From the NCBI RefSeq assembly GCF_913063425.1, contig NZ_CAJXYK010000008.1, positions 91,665 to 155,664 of the forward strand: 64,000 nucleotides of DNA, read 5' to 3'. The notes below the pieces were generated by a model, which worked only from the letters and a program-made list of their open reading frames with translations, was not told the origin of the DNA and did not search any database. A program made the translations under genes and the position numbers. Each line of letters begins with the position of its first letter. Within the stretch, counting starts at the first letter, position 1. Below, in pieces: positions 1 to 7,719 of this stretch. This DNA is from an uncultured Thiohalocapsa sp. Its GTDB lineage: Bacteria > Pseudomonadota > Gammaproteobacteria > Chromatiales > Chromatiaceae.

Positions 1-86
1 CGGTTCACATGTGTCGCATCGACGCCCATTTCCCTCAGTCGTTTGATGAGACCGTATGGGATATGCACATCACAGAGTACTCGCAT
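1..86 (-). CDS. DUF5615 PIN-like toxin, N-terminal fragment (runs off window)
   Basis: The minus strand begins with ATG and reads MRVLCDVHIPYGLIKRLREM before leaving the window. This matches the start of DUF5615 (PIN-like, Mut7-C type) proteins, in which the first Asp of the 'LCDVHIP' strand is an expected acidic metal-site residue. The start codon shares one base with the stop of the upstream DUF433 gene (TGATG), so the two are translationally coupled. DUF433-DUF5615 pairs are a known presumed toxin-antitoxin arrangement in which the PIN-like protein would be the nuclease. Only 28 codons are visible, so integrity cannot be judged. Confidence 0.75.
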   Translation of the reverse strand, partial: MRVLCDVHIPYGLIKRLREMGVDATHVN

Positions 87-313
87 CAGGCGACTCGACG
101 AGTGGGCTCACCGGATACGAGTAGACGCGCATACTCCAGGCACGCGGTGACGTCGTCGCGCTCCAACTCTGGGTGGTCGGCGAGAATCTCATCGACAGAC
201 ATGCCCGATGCAATCATGTCCAAAACCACTTCCACGGGCCAGCGCATGTGGCGTACGCAGGGTTTGCCGTGGCAGATGCCGGGGTCGAGGGTGATGCGCT
301 GTAGGTGCGACAT
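86..313 (-). CDS. DUF433 family antitoxin-like protein
   Basis: A 75-residue protein beginning MSHLQRITLDPGICHGKPCV, the typical opening of the DUF433 family (winged-helix-like, VapB-type antitoxin candidates). The conserved ICHGKPC segment is followed by a helix pair (VVLDMIASGMSVDEIL) and an acidic helix ending in EYARLL. An in-frame ATG 22 codons further upstream exists, but family members start at the ITLDP-proximal methionine, so that start was chosen. It is the first gene of a two-gene unit and overlaps the PIN-like gene by one base. The expected role is neutralising and autoregulating that partner, which is inferred from the family. Confidence 0.8.
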   Translation of the reverse strand: MSHLQRITLDPGICHGKPCVRHMRWPVEVVLDMIASGMSVDEILADHPELERDDVTACLEYARLLVSGEPTRRVA

Positions 314-513
314 AGTGGCTCTAACGCTGAGGAAGTCAGGGAAGAGAATAGGCTTGGCGTCGTGCTGGCGCAACCGCATTCCAGAGGTGGAGCAGTCGCT
401 GGCTCGGACCTTGTCTAAGGGGCGGAAGGCGCGCCGAGCCCGGCGAACCCAGAGAGTGATGGTGGCTACGCATCAGAACCCACCTTTGCCACTCCTGAGA
501 CGATCCCGCACGG

Positions 514-3246
514 ATGGCTGTTTGCGGAGGCGACCGATTGCAGTTTGAGAGCTCGCGCTCTGACAATTCTGGCAAACTCGTCGGCAACAAGCGCTATCTC
601 CACGTCGACGCGCTGCCGCGGGCGGCGGACGGCCAGGAGGCGCAAGCGCTGCTCGCTGCGGTCGCCAGGGCCGAGGCCCTGGCCGGTGTGCGCCGGGGAG
701 AGCACTTCAACCTGGTCCGGATCGATGCGGATGGCGCGGAGCTGGCGCTGGTGCATTATCCAGGTTTCGTCGGGGAGCCCTTCCCGGCGCTCGCGCAGAG
801 CTGGCGGGTGGACCTGGCCGCCGGCACTCTCAGCCATCGCACCTATGCCGACTCGCTGAACCCGCCCATCCTGCACCGCAAGGAGCTGCTGCTGGCGGCG
901 GATGACCCGCGTCGGGCCGCTTGGGCCGAGCTGACGGCGGCCTGCGAGTCGGTGGGACTGTTCGATGATCCGCGGCGCATCGGTTACAAGCGCCAGTGGG
1001 AACAGCTGGTGCGCGAGCGCGGCTATCGGCTGATGGATCATGCACTGGTGCCCATCGGCAACGACGAGGCCACCGACGAGGCCGCGGATGGGGCGCCAGG
1101 GACTTCGACCGGTCCGGCTGGCAGGTCCGCGGCTCGGCATCGCACGGCGCTCAGCCGCTACGGCTTCTCCGCGCCGATTCAGAGCCTGGCGCGGAATGGG
1201 TTGCTGGACGGTACGCACTCGCTGTTCGACTACGGCTGCGGTCGCGGCGACGATCTGCGAGGCTTGCGGGAGAACGGCGTCGACGCGCAGGGGTGGGACC
1301 CCTACTTCGCGCCGGACGAGCCGGTGGTGGGGGCGGACATCGTCAATCTGGGCTTCGTCATCAACGTCATCGAGGACTTCGACGAGCGGCTGGAGGCTCT
1401 GACCCGGGCCTGGTCGCTGGCCCGAAAGCTGCTGGTGGTCTCGGTGATGCTCGCCAATCACAACGATCCTCGCGGCGAGCGCTTCCGCGATGGCGTAATG
1501 ACCCGGCGCGGCACCTTTCAGAAGTACTACACCCAGGCGGAAATCAAGGCGTTTTTGGAGGAGGTGCTGGACGAGGAGGCGATCCCGGTCGGCCCGGGTG
1601 TGCACTACATCTTCCGCGACAAGGATGCCGAGCAGCGGCTGCTGGTGAACCGCTACCGAAGCCGGCGCAACCTGCTGCGACTCCCGCCGAGAAGTCCAGC
1701 AGAACACCGTGAGCGCCCGCGCCGCGACCGTGCCGCCGAAAAATACCGGGCACACCAGCAGGAGCTGGAGCGGCTGTGGGCACTGCGCCTCGACTCAGGC
1801 CGCGACCCCGACAAGACGGAGACGCCGGACCAGCTGGCGTTGACCGAGGCGTTCGGGTCGGTCCCTAAGGCGCTGCGCTTCATTGTCGCCCAGAAGATCG
1901 CCGACCTGGGGGAAGAAGCGGTAAGGGCCATGCTGGAGCGGTCCGTCAAGGCGCGGCTGGACGATCTGCTGGTCTACTTCGCACTGGACCAGTTCGGCCG
2001 ACGCAAGCCCTATAAACACCTCGAATCCGGCCTGAAGCGGGACATCAAGGCCTTCTTCGGCGACTACGCCCAGGCCCGCGCGCAAGGGCTGGCCATGCTG
2101 ATGCAGATTGCGGATGTGGACGCCATCGAACAGGCGTGTCTGACAGCGGCGGAGCACGGCTTGGGCTGGCTTGCTCAACGCGATCAAGACGCAGACGAGC
2201 CGGGGGGCGACGCGGAGCGCGGACAGGAGGATGGGAGCACTTCGCGTCCGCGTGCAAAATCACTCACACTGGGCTCCGGGTTAGTCGACCGCTTGCCCGC
2301 GCTGCTGCGGACCTACATCGGCGCCGCATCCGCGGCCTACGGCGACTACCAGAACGCCGACCTGCTGAAGATCCATATCGGCAGCGGCAAGCTCACGCTG
2401 ATGCGCTTCGATGACTTCCATGGCCAGGCGCTGCCGCGCATGTTGGAGCGCGTGAAGATCAAGCTCCGCGAGCAGGACGTCGAGCTCTACTCCTACGGTG
2501 GTGACTATCCGCCGCCCTACCTCTACTGGAAGTCACGCTACCTCAATGAGGAAGACCCCAGCTACCCCGACCAAATCGCTTTTGATGAATCCCTCGATGG
2601 GCTCGGCCTGTTCGATCTCTCTGGGTTCGGGCCGCCGCCAGCCGCACTGGAGGCGACACTGCGACGACATCGTTGGCAGATCGACCGCTTCACCCTCAGG
2701 CGCGGGCACTGGAAACCGGACCTTGATGATCCCTGCGGCCGCTTCCTGACCTATCGCGACCTGATCGAGTGCGGAGAGACGCAGCACGCCACCGAAATAC
2801 CAAACCTGCCGGAGCAGATCGAGAGCTACGACGCACTACTGGCGCTCGCGGAGAACGTGCTCGATCCGGTCATCGACTGGTTCGGCATGATCCGGCTGAC
2901 CTTCGGCTTCTGCTCACCAGCCCTTGCGCGCAAAATCCCCGGCCGCATCGACCCGAAGCGGGATCAGCACGCGGCCCACGAGTGCAATCGCCTCGGCAAA
3001 CTCGTTTGTGATCGCCTGGGCGCTGCGGCGGATTTTCTTGTCACTGACGAAGACATGCTCGATGTCGCGCGTTGGGTGGTTGAGAATACGCGCTTTGATC
3101 GGCTGTATTTTTACGGCAAGAACCTGCCCATCCATGTGAGCTTCCACCCAGCGCCTAAGGGACAGGTGGTGCTGATGAAGCAAACGAAGGCCGGCAGTCT
3201 TGTTCCACGCGTCATAACCAAGGAGGCTTTCAAATCCTCAGCGTGA
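514..3246 (+). CDS. DNA phosphorothioation-associated putative methyltransferase
   Basis: A 910-residue protein resembling the family of putative methyltransferases found beside dnd (DNA phosphorothioation) genes. Residues 239-247 form SAM motif I (DYGCGRGDD), and the stretch RRGTFQKYYTQAEI further on is characteristic. The N-terminal ~30-140 region (LHVDALPR ... NPPILHRKELLL) is echoed by residues ~590-680 (VDRLPALLRTYIG ... PPPYLYWKSRYL), so a domain flanking the methyltransferase appears twice. The last ~160 residues carry H819/H822, D840 and H874 (IHVSF) in a pattern reminiscent of M15/LAS zinc peptidases; this is tentative. No dndBCDE genes are in view, only a broken helicase further on. 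ATG 514 is the upstream limit; TTG codons near 541 are alternatives. Substrate and activity are unknown. Confidence 0.75.
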   Translation: MAVCGGDRLQFESSRSDNSGKLVGNKRYLHVDALPRAADGQEAQALLAAVARAEALAGVRRGEHFNLVRIDADGAELALVHYPGFVGEPFPALAQSWRVDLAAGTLSHRTYADSLNPPILHRKELLLAADDPRRAAWAELTAACESVGLFDDPRRIGYKRQWEQLVRERGYRLMDHALVPIGNDEATDEAADGAPGTSTGPAGRSAARHRTALSRYGFSAPIQSLARNGLLDGTHSLFDYGCGRGDDLRGLRENGVDAQGWDPYFAPDEPVVGADIVNLGFVINVIEDFDERLEALTRAWSLARKLLVVSVMLANHNDPRGERFRDGVMTRRGTFQKYYTQAEIKAFLEEVLDEEAIPVGPGVHYIFRDKDAEQRLLVNRYRSRRNLLRLPPRSPAEHRERPRRDRAAEKYRAHQQELERLWALRLDSGRDPDKTETPDQLALTEAFGSVPKALRFIVAQKIADLGEEAVRAMLERSVKARLDDLLVYFALDQFGRRKPYKHLESGLKRDIKAFFGDYAQARAQGLAMLMQIADVDAIEQACLTAAEHGLGWLAQRDQDADEPGGDAERGQEDGSTSRPRAKSLTLGSGLVDRLPALLRTYIGAASAAYGDYQNADLLKIHIGSGKLTLMRFDDFHGQALPRMLERVKIKLREQDVELYSYGGDYPPPYLYWKSRYLNEEDPSYPDQIAFDESLDGLGLFDLSGFGPPPAALEATLRRHRWQIDRFTLRRGHWKPDLDDPCGRFLTYRDLIECGETQHATEIPNLPEQIESYDALLALAENVLDPVIDWFGMIRLTFGFCSPALARKIPGRIDPKRDQHAAHECNRLGKLVCDRLGAAADFLVTDEDMLDVARWVVENTRFDRLYFYGKNLPIHVSFHPAPKGQVVLMKQTKAGSLVPRVITKEAFKSSA

Positions 3247-3372
3247 ACCTGTCTGCAAGACCTCCGTGTCGGAAAGGTCAGCCGACGCGCTTACGACAAG
3301 GGCACCGGGGCGCAGAGCGTCCGCCTTTGTTCCCGCGCCGAAGCGCGGGGATCTACGAAATTTTGACCGAGT

Positions 3373-3460
3373 TGCCTTGGCTTGCAACCCACCTGCGCGC
3401 CGAGGGGAAGCTCATGGTCTGTCCCGGTCTTCTGCGAGATCAAAACACTGTCACCGCAAC
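3373..3460 (+). repeat. 88-bp dispersed repeat, copy A
   Basis: This stretch aligns without gaps and in the same orientation to 7051-7138, with roughly 85% identity by eye, sharing blocks such as TGCCTTGGCT, TGCGCGCCGA and CTTCTGCGAGATCAA. Both copies stay open in one plus-strand frame (LPWLATHLRAEG versus LPWLATHVRAEA), so this may be a relic coding segment rather than a pure DNA element. It lies in the otherwise gene-free gap 3247-3528, downstream of the methyltransferase. Together with copy B it brackets a 3.6-kb accessory segment. Confidence 0.7.
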
Positions 3461-3528
3461 GTTTTTCAAGTACGGCAGCGGCGAGCGGGAGCATCACCGG
3501 GAACCGGGGCCAGACCACGAATACTCGA

Positions 3529-3873
3529 CTATGCCGCAGCTTGGCACACGAGACTGACGCGCACCTCGTCATAGGGTAGATGCAGCTTTCCGTCGTCGCT
3601 CCGGTCGATGAGCCCGCATTTCACCATGGTCTCTGCATCAGCATGGACGCTGTCAACGTCCCGTCCGACGCGCCGCGCAATCTCGCCCATCCCCAGAGGC
3701 CCTGCACCGGTGAGCGCCTTGAGGATGCCCCAGCGGTCCGGATTCAACGTCGTCAGCAGCGCTTCCTCGCTGTGGAACGTGTATCGACAACCTTGAGGCT
3801 CGCCGCGAAACGCGGCCCGCAAGCTCGCCTTGACTGTGTCCAGATCGGCAACGTCGATGATCAGTGTGGTCAT
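3529..3873 (-). CDS. HTH (winged-helix) putative DNA-binding protein
   Basis: A 114-residue protein. An N-terminal beta-rich segment (MTTLIIDVADLDTVKASLRA) is followed by TFHSEEALLTTLNPDRWGIL and then a winged-helix core (GPLGMGEIARRVGRDVDSVH ... LIDRSDDGKLHLPYDEVRVS). This resembles the MarR-like/HVO_A0114 type of small regulators often paired with toxin-like genes. The long upstream extension of the reading frame is low-complexity Arg/Ser-rich and was rejected in favour of ATG 3873. It lies 64 bases after the DUF2442 gene on the same strand and may be its partner or regulator. The DNA target is unknown. Confidence 0.65.
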   Translation of the reverse strand: MTTLIIDVADLDTVKASLRAAFRGEPQGCRYTFHSEEALLTTLNPDRWGILKALTGAGPLGMGEIARRVGRDVDSVHADAETMVKCGLIDRSDDGKLHLPYDEVRVSLVCQAAA

Positions 3874-3937
3874 AGGCGCTTCTCTACGATCCGCCGGCCT
3901 CGGGTCCGGATATCCGCCATGATGCGTGCCAGAGCGG

Positions 3938-4201
3938 TCACCCAGCGACGAGTGGGTAATCTTGTGGCGACCTGATCGTCGCGATGCCGAGATCAACGTC
4001 CAAATCCGGCCAGTAGAGGTGACCTGGATGCGGCTGCTCGACGTTGAAGATCGAGCCGATCGGGGCTTCGCGAAACCACGGAAAGTCATCGAAGGGCAGA
4101 AAGTGCTCTTCGCCGTTGTAGAGCAGCCAGAGTCCGTGGATGCTGACGTTAGTGACTTCAGGCTCCGAAATGTCGGCGCCAAGCAGCGCAGAGCTCGTCA
4201 T
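3938..4201 (-). CDS. DUF2442 domain-containing protein
   Basis: An 87-residue protein with the DUF2442 hallmarks: a small beta-sheet segment (VTNVSIHGLWLLYNGEEHFL), the PFDDFPWFREAP turn, and the conserved QPHPGHLYWPDLDVDLGIAT ending. Family members are short and usually sit beside DUF4160 or HTH proteins as presumed antitoxins. Here no DUF4160 gene is visible upstream, and the HTH gene lies downstream. ATG 4201 starts just before the first conserved strand; longer reading-frame extensions look non-coding. A role as an antitoxin or orphan toxin-antitoxin component is an inference from the family. Confidence 0.8.
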   Translation of the reverse strand: MTSSALLGADISEPEVTNVSIHGLWLLYNGEEHFLPFDDFPWFREAPIGSIFNVEQPHPGHLYWPDLDVDLGIATIRSPQDYPLVAG

Positions 4202-4301
4202 AGCGTGCCTTAATGGTGAATATGCGGTTTGCGATGCACGGGTAGCGATGTACGGAGTGCAGACGCTGAGCACCGTTGCGGCCGACACTGCATCGCGCTG
4301 C

Positions 4302-4592
4302 TCACAGGTATCGCCCTGGGTCCATGCGCGCATGAAGCACCCGGACGATTCGGATGACCGGCGGCACGACCTGATAATAGACGATGTGTGCTTTGATACG
4401 AAGGGATCGGTAGCCGGATCGGACATCTTCCCGCGGACGTCCGAGTGACGGGTTGGTCCTGCGCTTCGCGATGCCGGTGTCAAGCGCGCTGAGGTATTCG
4501 TCGGCCTGCGCTTCGTTCCATTGCTTGCAGCTGTAAAGCCAGATGTCTTTCAGGTCTTGCCGAGCCTTGGGACGTGTAACGACGTCAAGCAT
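4302..4592 (-). CDS. parE: ParE/RelE-family toxin
   Basis: A 96-residue toxin of the ParE/RelE superfamily. It starts MLDVVTRPKARQDLKDIWLY and has the helical-hairpin motif WNEAQADEYLSALDTGI, the loop NPSLGRPREDVRSGYRSLRI, and the final strand IRIVRVLHARMDPGRYL with the usual HxRMD signature. ParE toxins inhibit DNA gyrase, and RelE relatives cleave mRNA on ribosomes; ParE is favoured because the antitoxin is ParD-like. The start overlaps the last 8 bases of the antitoxin gene, so both are co-translated. All expected conserved residues are present and the gene looks intact. Confidence 0.9.
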   Translation of the reverse strand: MLDVVTRPKARQDLKDIWLYSCKQWNEAQADEYLSALDTGIAKRRTNPSLGRPREDVRSGYRSLRIKAHIVYYQVVPPVIRIVRVLHARMDPGRYL

Positions 4593-4836
4593 TCAGTTTT
4601 GCTTCCCTGCGTGCTTCGTCGCGAATCTGATCGATGTCGAGAGGCGCGTCATTGCCACTTTCTTCGCCTTCGATCAGTGCGTTGCGCAGCGCTTCGAGGG
4701 CTTGCTCTTGCGCCTCCAGCAGCTTCAGACTGGCGCGCACGACGTCGTCTGCACAACTGTACCGTCCGCTGTGAACCTGCTGTGCCACGAAGCGATGGCA
4801 GGTTTCATCGAGAGAGATGCGCGTGTTGTCGGTCAT
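4585..4836 (-). CDS. parD: ParD-family antitoxin
   Basis: An 83-residue ribbon-helix-helix antitoxin. The N-terminal strand (NTRISLDE) and helices (HRFVAQQVHSGRYSCADDVV, RASLKLLEAQEQALEALRNA) match the ParD/CopG fold. The acidic C-terminal tail (EGEESGNDAPLDIDQIRDEA) would wrap the toxin. It precedes and overlaps the parE gene on the same strand, the canonical antitoxin-first order. Autorepression through the ribbon-helix-helix domain is expected from the family; no operator was identified. Confidence 0.9.
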   Translation of the reverse strand: MTDNTRISLDETCHRFVAQQVHSGRYSCADDVVRASLKLLEAQEQALEALRNALIEGEESGNDAPLDIDQIRDEARREAKLNA

Positions 4837-4891
4837 CTAGGGCTCCACGGAAAAACCTTCGGCAATGAAATAGAGGGCAAGGTGAAGGGCG

Positions 4892-6387
4892 TCAGCTCGC
4901 TTCCCGACCGCGGCGGACTGCTGCGCCCGGCTGCCCAAGTCGTTGATAGTAGGCGCTCAGTGCGGTCTCGGACAAGGCCCGAACTTGCTGGCGGGTGGTG
5001 GTGTCCTGGATGCGTTCCCACAGGGCCGGCGCAAACCGCAGCCTCGATGCATCTCGATCATAGGACAGGAACCCCCGCTGCGCGAACTTCTTGAACGGCA
5101 TGGTCAGGATGAGCTGGCGGATGTCGGTCTCGGTCAACTCGTGGACGCGGGCCATGCGGGCCTTGGGCTTCTCGACGGGCAGGCCAGCAGCCTTGCGGGC
5201 CAGGTAGAAGTCCCGGAAGGCCAGCGTCAGTCGGTTGATGGGCACGCTGCCGTCGTCGTCGATGGTATCGAGCAGGCAACGGAGCAGTACCGGCTTGTAA
5301 CTGGCGGCCATGTCCATCTCCTCGCAGAAGACGAGGAAGCGCTGGCGAACGTTGGCGGCGGTGACGGGCTGGAGGTTGTAGCGCTCGGCGATCTCGCGCT
5401 TGCGGTCCTTGCGGAAGTAGAGGTAGCGACGGCTGCCGATGGTCAGGTCGTGGTCCGGGGTGAGGTCGCCGGCGAGGACCTTGCCGCGGAGGTAGCCTTC
5501 GGAGGCGGCCAGCTCCAGCTCGGCGACGGTGAGCATGTCTTTGACTATATTTTGCCAGTCGAAGATGTCGATCTCTTCCAGGCGCTCGGGCCAGATGCCG
5601 ACGTCAATGACCAGCGGGTCGCTCGGGCCATGGGCCTCTTCGTCGGCGATGCGGTCTTCGGGAGCCAGCACCAGGCGGCCGGGGCGGTAGATGCGGGTGC
5701 CGGTGAGACGGTGCAGGTCCCAGCTCTGGTTGTAGCGCCCGGCGTTATCGACGAAGTCGAAGACGAGCAGGGATTCCTTGCCGGGGGCCTTGCGGGTGCC
5801 GCGTCCGAGCTGCTGCATGTAGATGATCTTCGACAGGGTCGGGCGGGCCATCAACAGGACCTCGATGTCCGGGCAATCCCAGCCCTCGTTGAGGAGGTCG
5901 CAGGCGCAGAGCATCAGCACCTCACCGCGGGCGAAGGCGGCGAGGGCCTCGTCGCGCTCGCGGGCCGGCATGCCGCCGGAGACGGAGCGAGCCGGCACGC
6001 CCTGCTCGCGGTACAGCTCCGCCAGGGTCTCGCCGTGACGGACGTTGACGCAGAAGGTGACGCCCTTGCGACCGCGGACATGGTCCAGATAGGTCTGAAC
6101 GATCAGCTCGTTGCGGGCCGGGACGGTGATGGTGGTTTCCAGGTCTTGTCGGTTGTACTGGACCTCGTGTGGGCCTCGTCGATGATCAGGTAGCGGAAGC
6201 GCTCGGGCGCGATCTCGCTGAAGCGATTGCCAAGCGCCTGGACCGAGGCACAGACGACGTGGCACTCGGGCTGCCAGCGCCCGCCCTCGATGCGACCGTC
6301 TCGGGAGAAGAAGTGAAAGCGAAAACGCTCCAGCTGGGCCTTGACGCGATCAGCCTTGCGGGCCAGCTCGTGGTCGGTCCAGCTATT
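4892..6387 (-). pseudogene. Remnant of DEAH helicase / phosphorothioation-type restriction gene
   Basis: The minus strand encodes two pieces of a superfamily 2 helicase in different frames. The upstream piece (~6387-6169) ends in RFRYLIIDEAH (motif II), after which the frame breaks. The downstream piece (~6165-4892) resumes as EVQYNRQDLETTITVPARNE and carries the helicase C-terminal domain (FCVNVRHGETLAELY, LNEGWDCPDIEVLLMARPT, MQQLGRGTRKAPGKESLLVF) plus a C-terminal domain. Motif I and the segment between motif II and the C-domain (motif III TAT/SAT region) are absent, so an internal deletion plus a 5' truncation is likelier than a simple frameshift. The sequence most resembles the helicase-type restriction protein of phosphorothioation systems, and it shares the island with the phosphorothioation-associated methyltransferase. 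Non-functional as it stands. Confidence 0.75.
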
Positions 6388-6439
6388 TACGGTGACAGTA
6401 TATGTAACTCCTATTTATGGTGACAGGATACGTAACTCC
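6384..6439. repeat. 28-bp tandem direct repeat, two copies
   Basis: Two abutting 28-bp units (6384-6411 and 6412-6439) differ at only three positions and share the core GGTGACAG followed by GTAACTCC. The repeat sits exactly where the truncated helicase sequence begins, with an in-frame stop in the first bases beyond it, so it marks a recombination or insertion junction. Similar GTGACAG motifs occur at ends of some mobile sequences, but no transposase is present here, and assignment to a family is not possible by eye. Confidence 0.7.
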
Positions 6440-6749
6440 GCGCTTCACAAAGCAGACCGCGATTTGGGGCACTTTGCGGCGGAGCGGAACCGTATCTCCG
6501 AACCTGGTGAACTCAATGGGGGACGCACCACCAAGAACCGCGTTCTCGAGTTCCACTAAGCGTTGCAGAGTTTTCCTGTGACACCATGCAGCGCAGGCGA
6601 CACGCAGAGTTGTCGGCAGTCGGGTCTGGCGGCCCTGTGGAGCAGGTGCCGGGCCTTGTGCCGGTGGAGACCTGGACCACCGGTGATCTGCGGCCGGGCG
6701 GCGGGTCGGAGCGCTGGCTGAACACACTGCTGGGAAGGACGGAAGCGGC

Positions 6750-6860
6750 TTGGGCCGGTTCCTGACCACCGGCGGGACGGCGGATCCGTTTTTGCCGCAC
6801 CTGAGAGCTGCGATACGCTGAGCCGATCAGATCGATCTGGCGGTTGCCTTGATCAGGTAC
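6750..6860 (+). pseudogene. Relic of PLD-like N-terminal domain of a helicase
   Basis: The plus strand reads LGRFLTTGGTADPFLPHLRA followed by AIR, a stop (TGA 6819-6821), then ADQIDLAVALIR. This matches the start of the phospholipase-D-like domain found at the N-terminus of some helicase restriction enzymes (consensus FLPxLxxAIxxAxEIDIAVAFI). No reading frame continues on either side. It lies close to, but inverted relative to, the helicase C-terminal remnant, suggesting that both derive from one rearranged gene. The similarity covers only ~35 residues. Confidence 0.45.
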
Positions 6861-7050
6861 GGCGCCACGCTGGGGCAGTTCGTCATCGCCGCGCTGGCTG
6901 ACAAGCTGTCGGCACTCCCAACTGAGGGCCTGATTGAGGATCGCGCCAGCCGCGCGGACCTTGATCGCTATCGCGCGATCCCCGCGAAGGTTCTGAACGT
7001 ACCCGCTGTAGCCCAAGACGCGTTGCCGCAGGGCTGATGCCAGCGGCTGC

Positions 7051-7138
7051 TGCCTTGGCTGGCCACCCACGTGCGCGCCGAAGCGGTGCTTGTGGTCTGT
7101 CTCGGGCTTCTGCGAGATCAATACACCGTCCCCGTAAC
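7051..7138 (+). repeat. 88-bp dispersed repeat, copy B
   Basis: Second copy of the element at 3373-3460, same orientation and same 88-base length. The shared open frame reads LPWLATHVRAEAVLVVCLGL here. Recombination between the two copies would delete the intervening accessory segment. Nature unknown. Confidence 0.7.
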
Positions 7139-7719
7139 TGAATCGTACATCCCCAAATGCCCATCTGCCTCACAAACTCGCGCTGAAACAGTGAAGTAGC
7201 GAAAACATACAGCGGTCCTTCAAATCACCTGACAGGTGGCCCGTTGCGCCGTGTTGTCATCGCGGAATCCGACCGGCCGTCGCCTCTCGCAGGAGACGGC
7301 GCCGCCTCACGCGTCTCGCGGCGGCGCTCTGCGCCGTCGATGCTCGCCCCGGCACCCGGCATGCGGGCGCCTGCACAGCGCCCGACGCCCGTCAGCCGCG
7401 CAGTTGCGCGTTGACGGCGCACCCCACCCCCCACTAACCTCCTGTCCCGAGTCAACCTTTGCGGATAGAAGCAGATCGACTCCGGCGAGCGACCTCTTGA
7501 GCGACAACCCGCCAACTGATTGTCTCGACGCGATACGAGCATCGGGCCTGGCGTGAGCGCGATGCACAACTTCCTGCGGCGCGTCGTCGAGCCGTGTCCG
7601 CGCCGGCGCGAGCCCGACTTCGAGCTCGATCCGCCCATCTCAGGGTAACCCTCAAGCACAGGGCCGCTTGGGCTCTCCAGCTCTAATCCGCCATCGAGTA
7701 GACGAAACGAGGACGTCCT

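Larger units (their letters stand above)
6440..7719. other. 1.28-kb stretch without an intact gene
   Basis: Between the tandem repeat and the dynamin gene no reading frame looks like a real protein. The stretch holds the PLD-like relic (6750-6860) and copy B of the 88-bp repeat (7051-7138). The remainder (about 7140-7700) is GC-rich with no recognisable motif apart from the ribosome-binding site of the next gene. It appears to be decayed DNA at the boundary between the accessory island and the core block. Confidence 0.6.

Noticed and set aside
6384..6439. Assigning the 28-bp tandem repeat as an origin or iteron array
   Set aside because: Only two copies, no replication gene nearby, and the chromosomal context argues against a plasmid origin.
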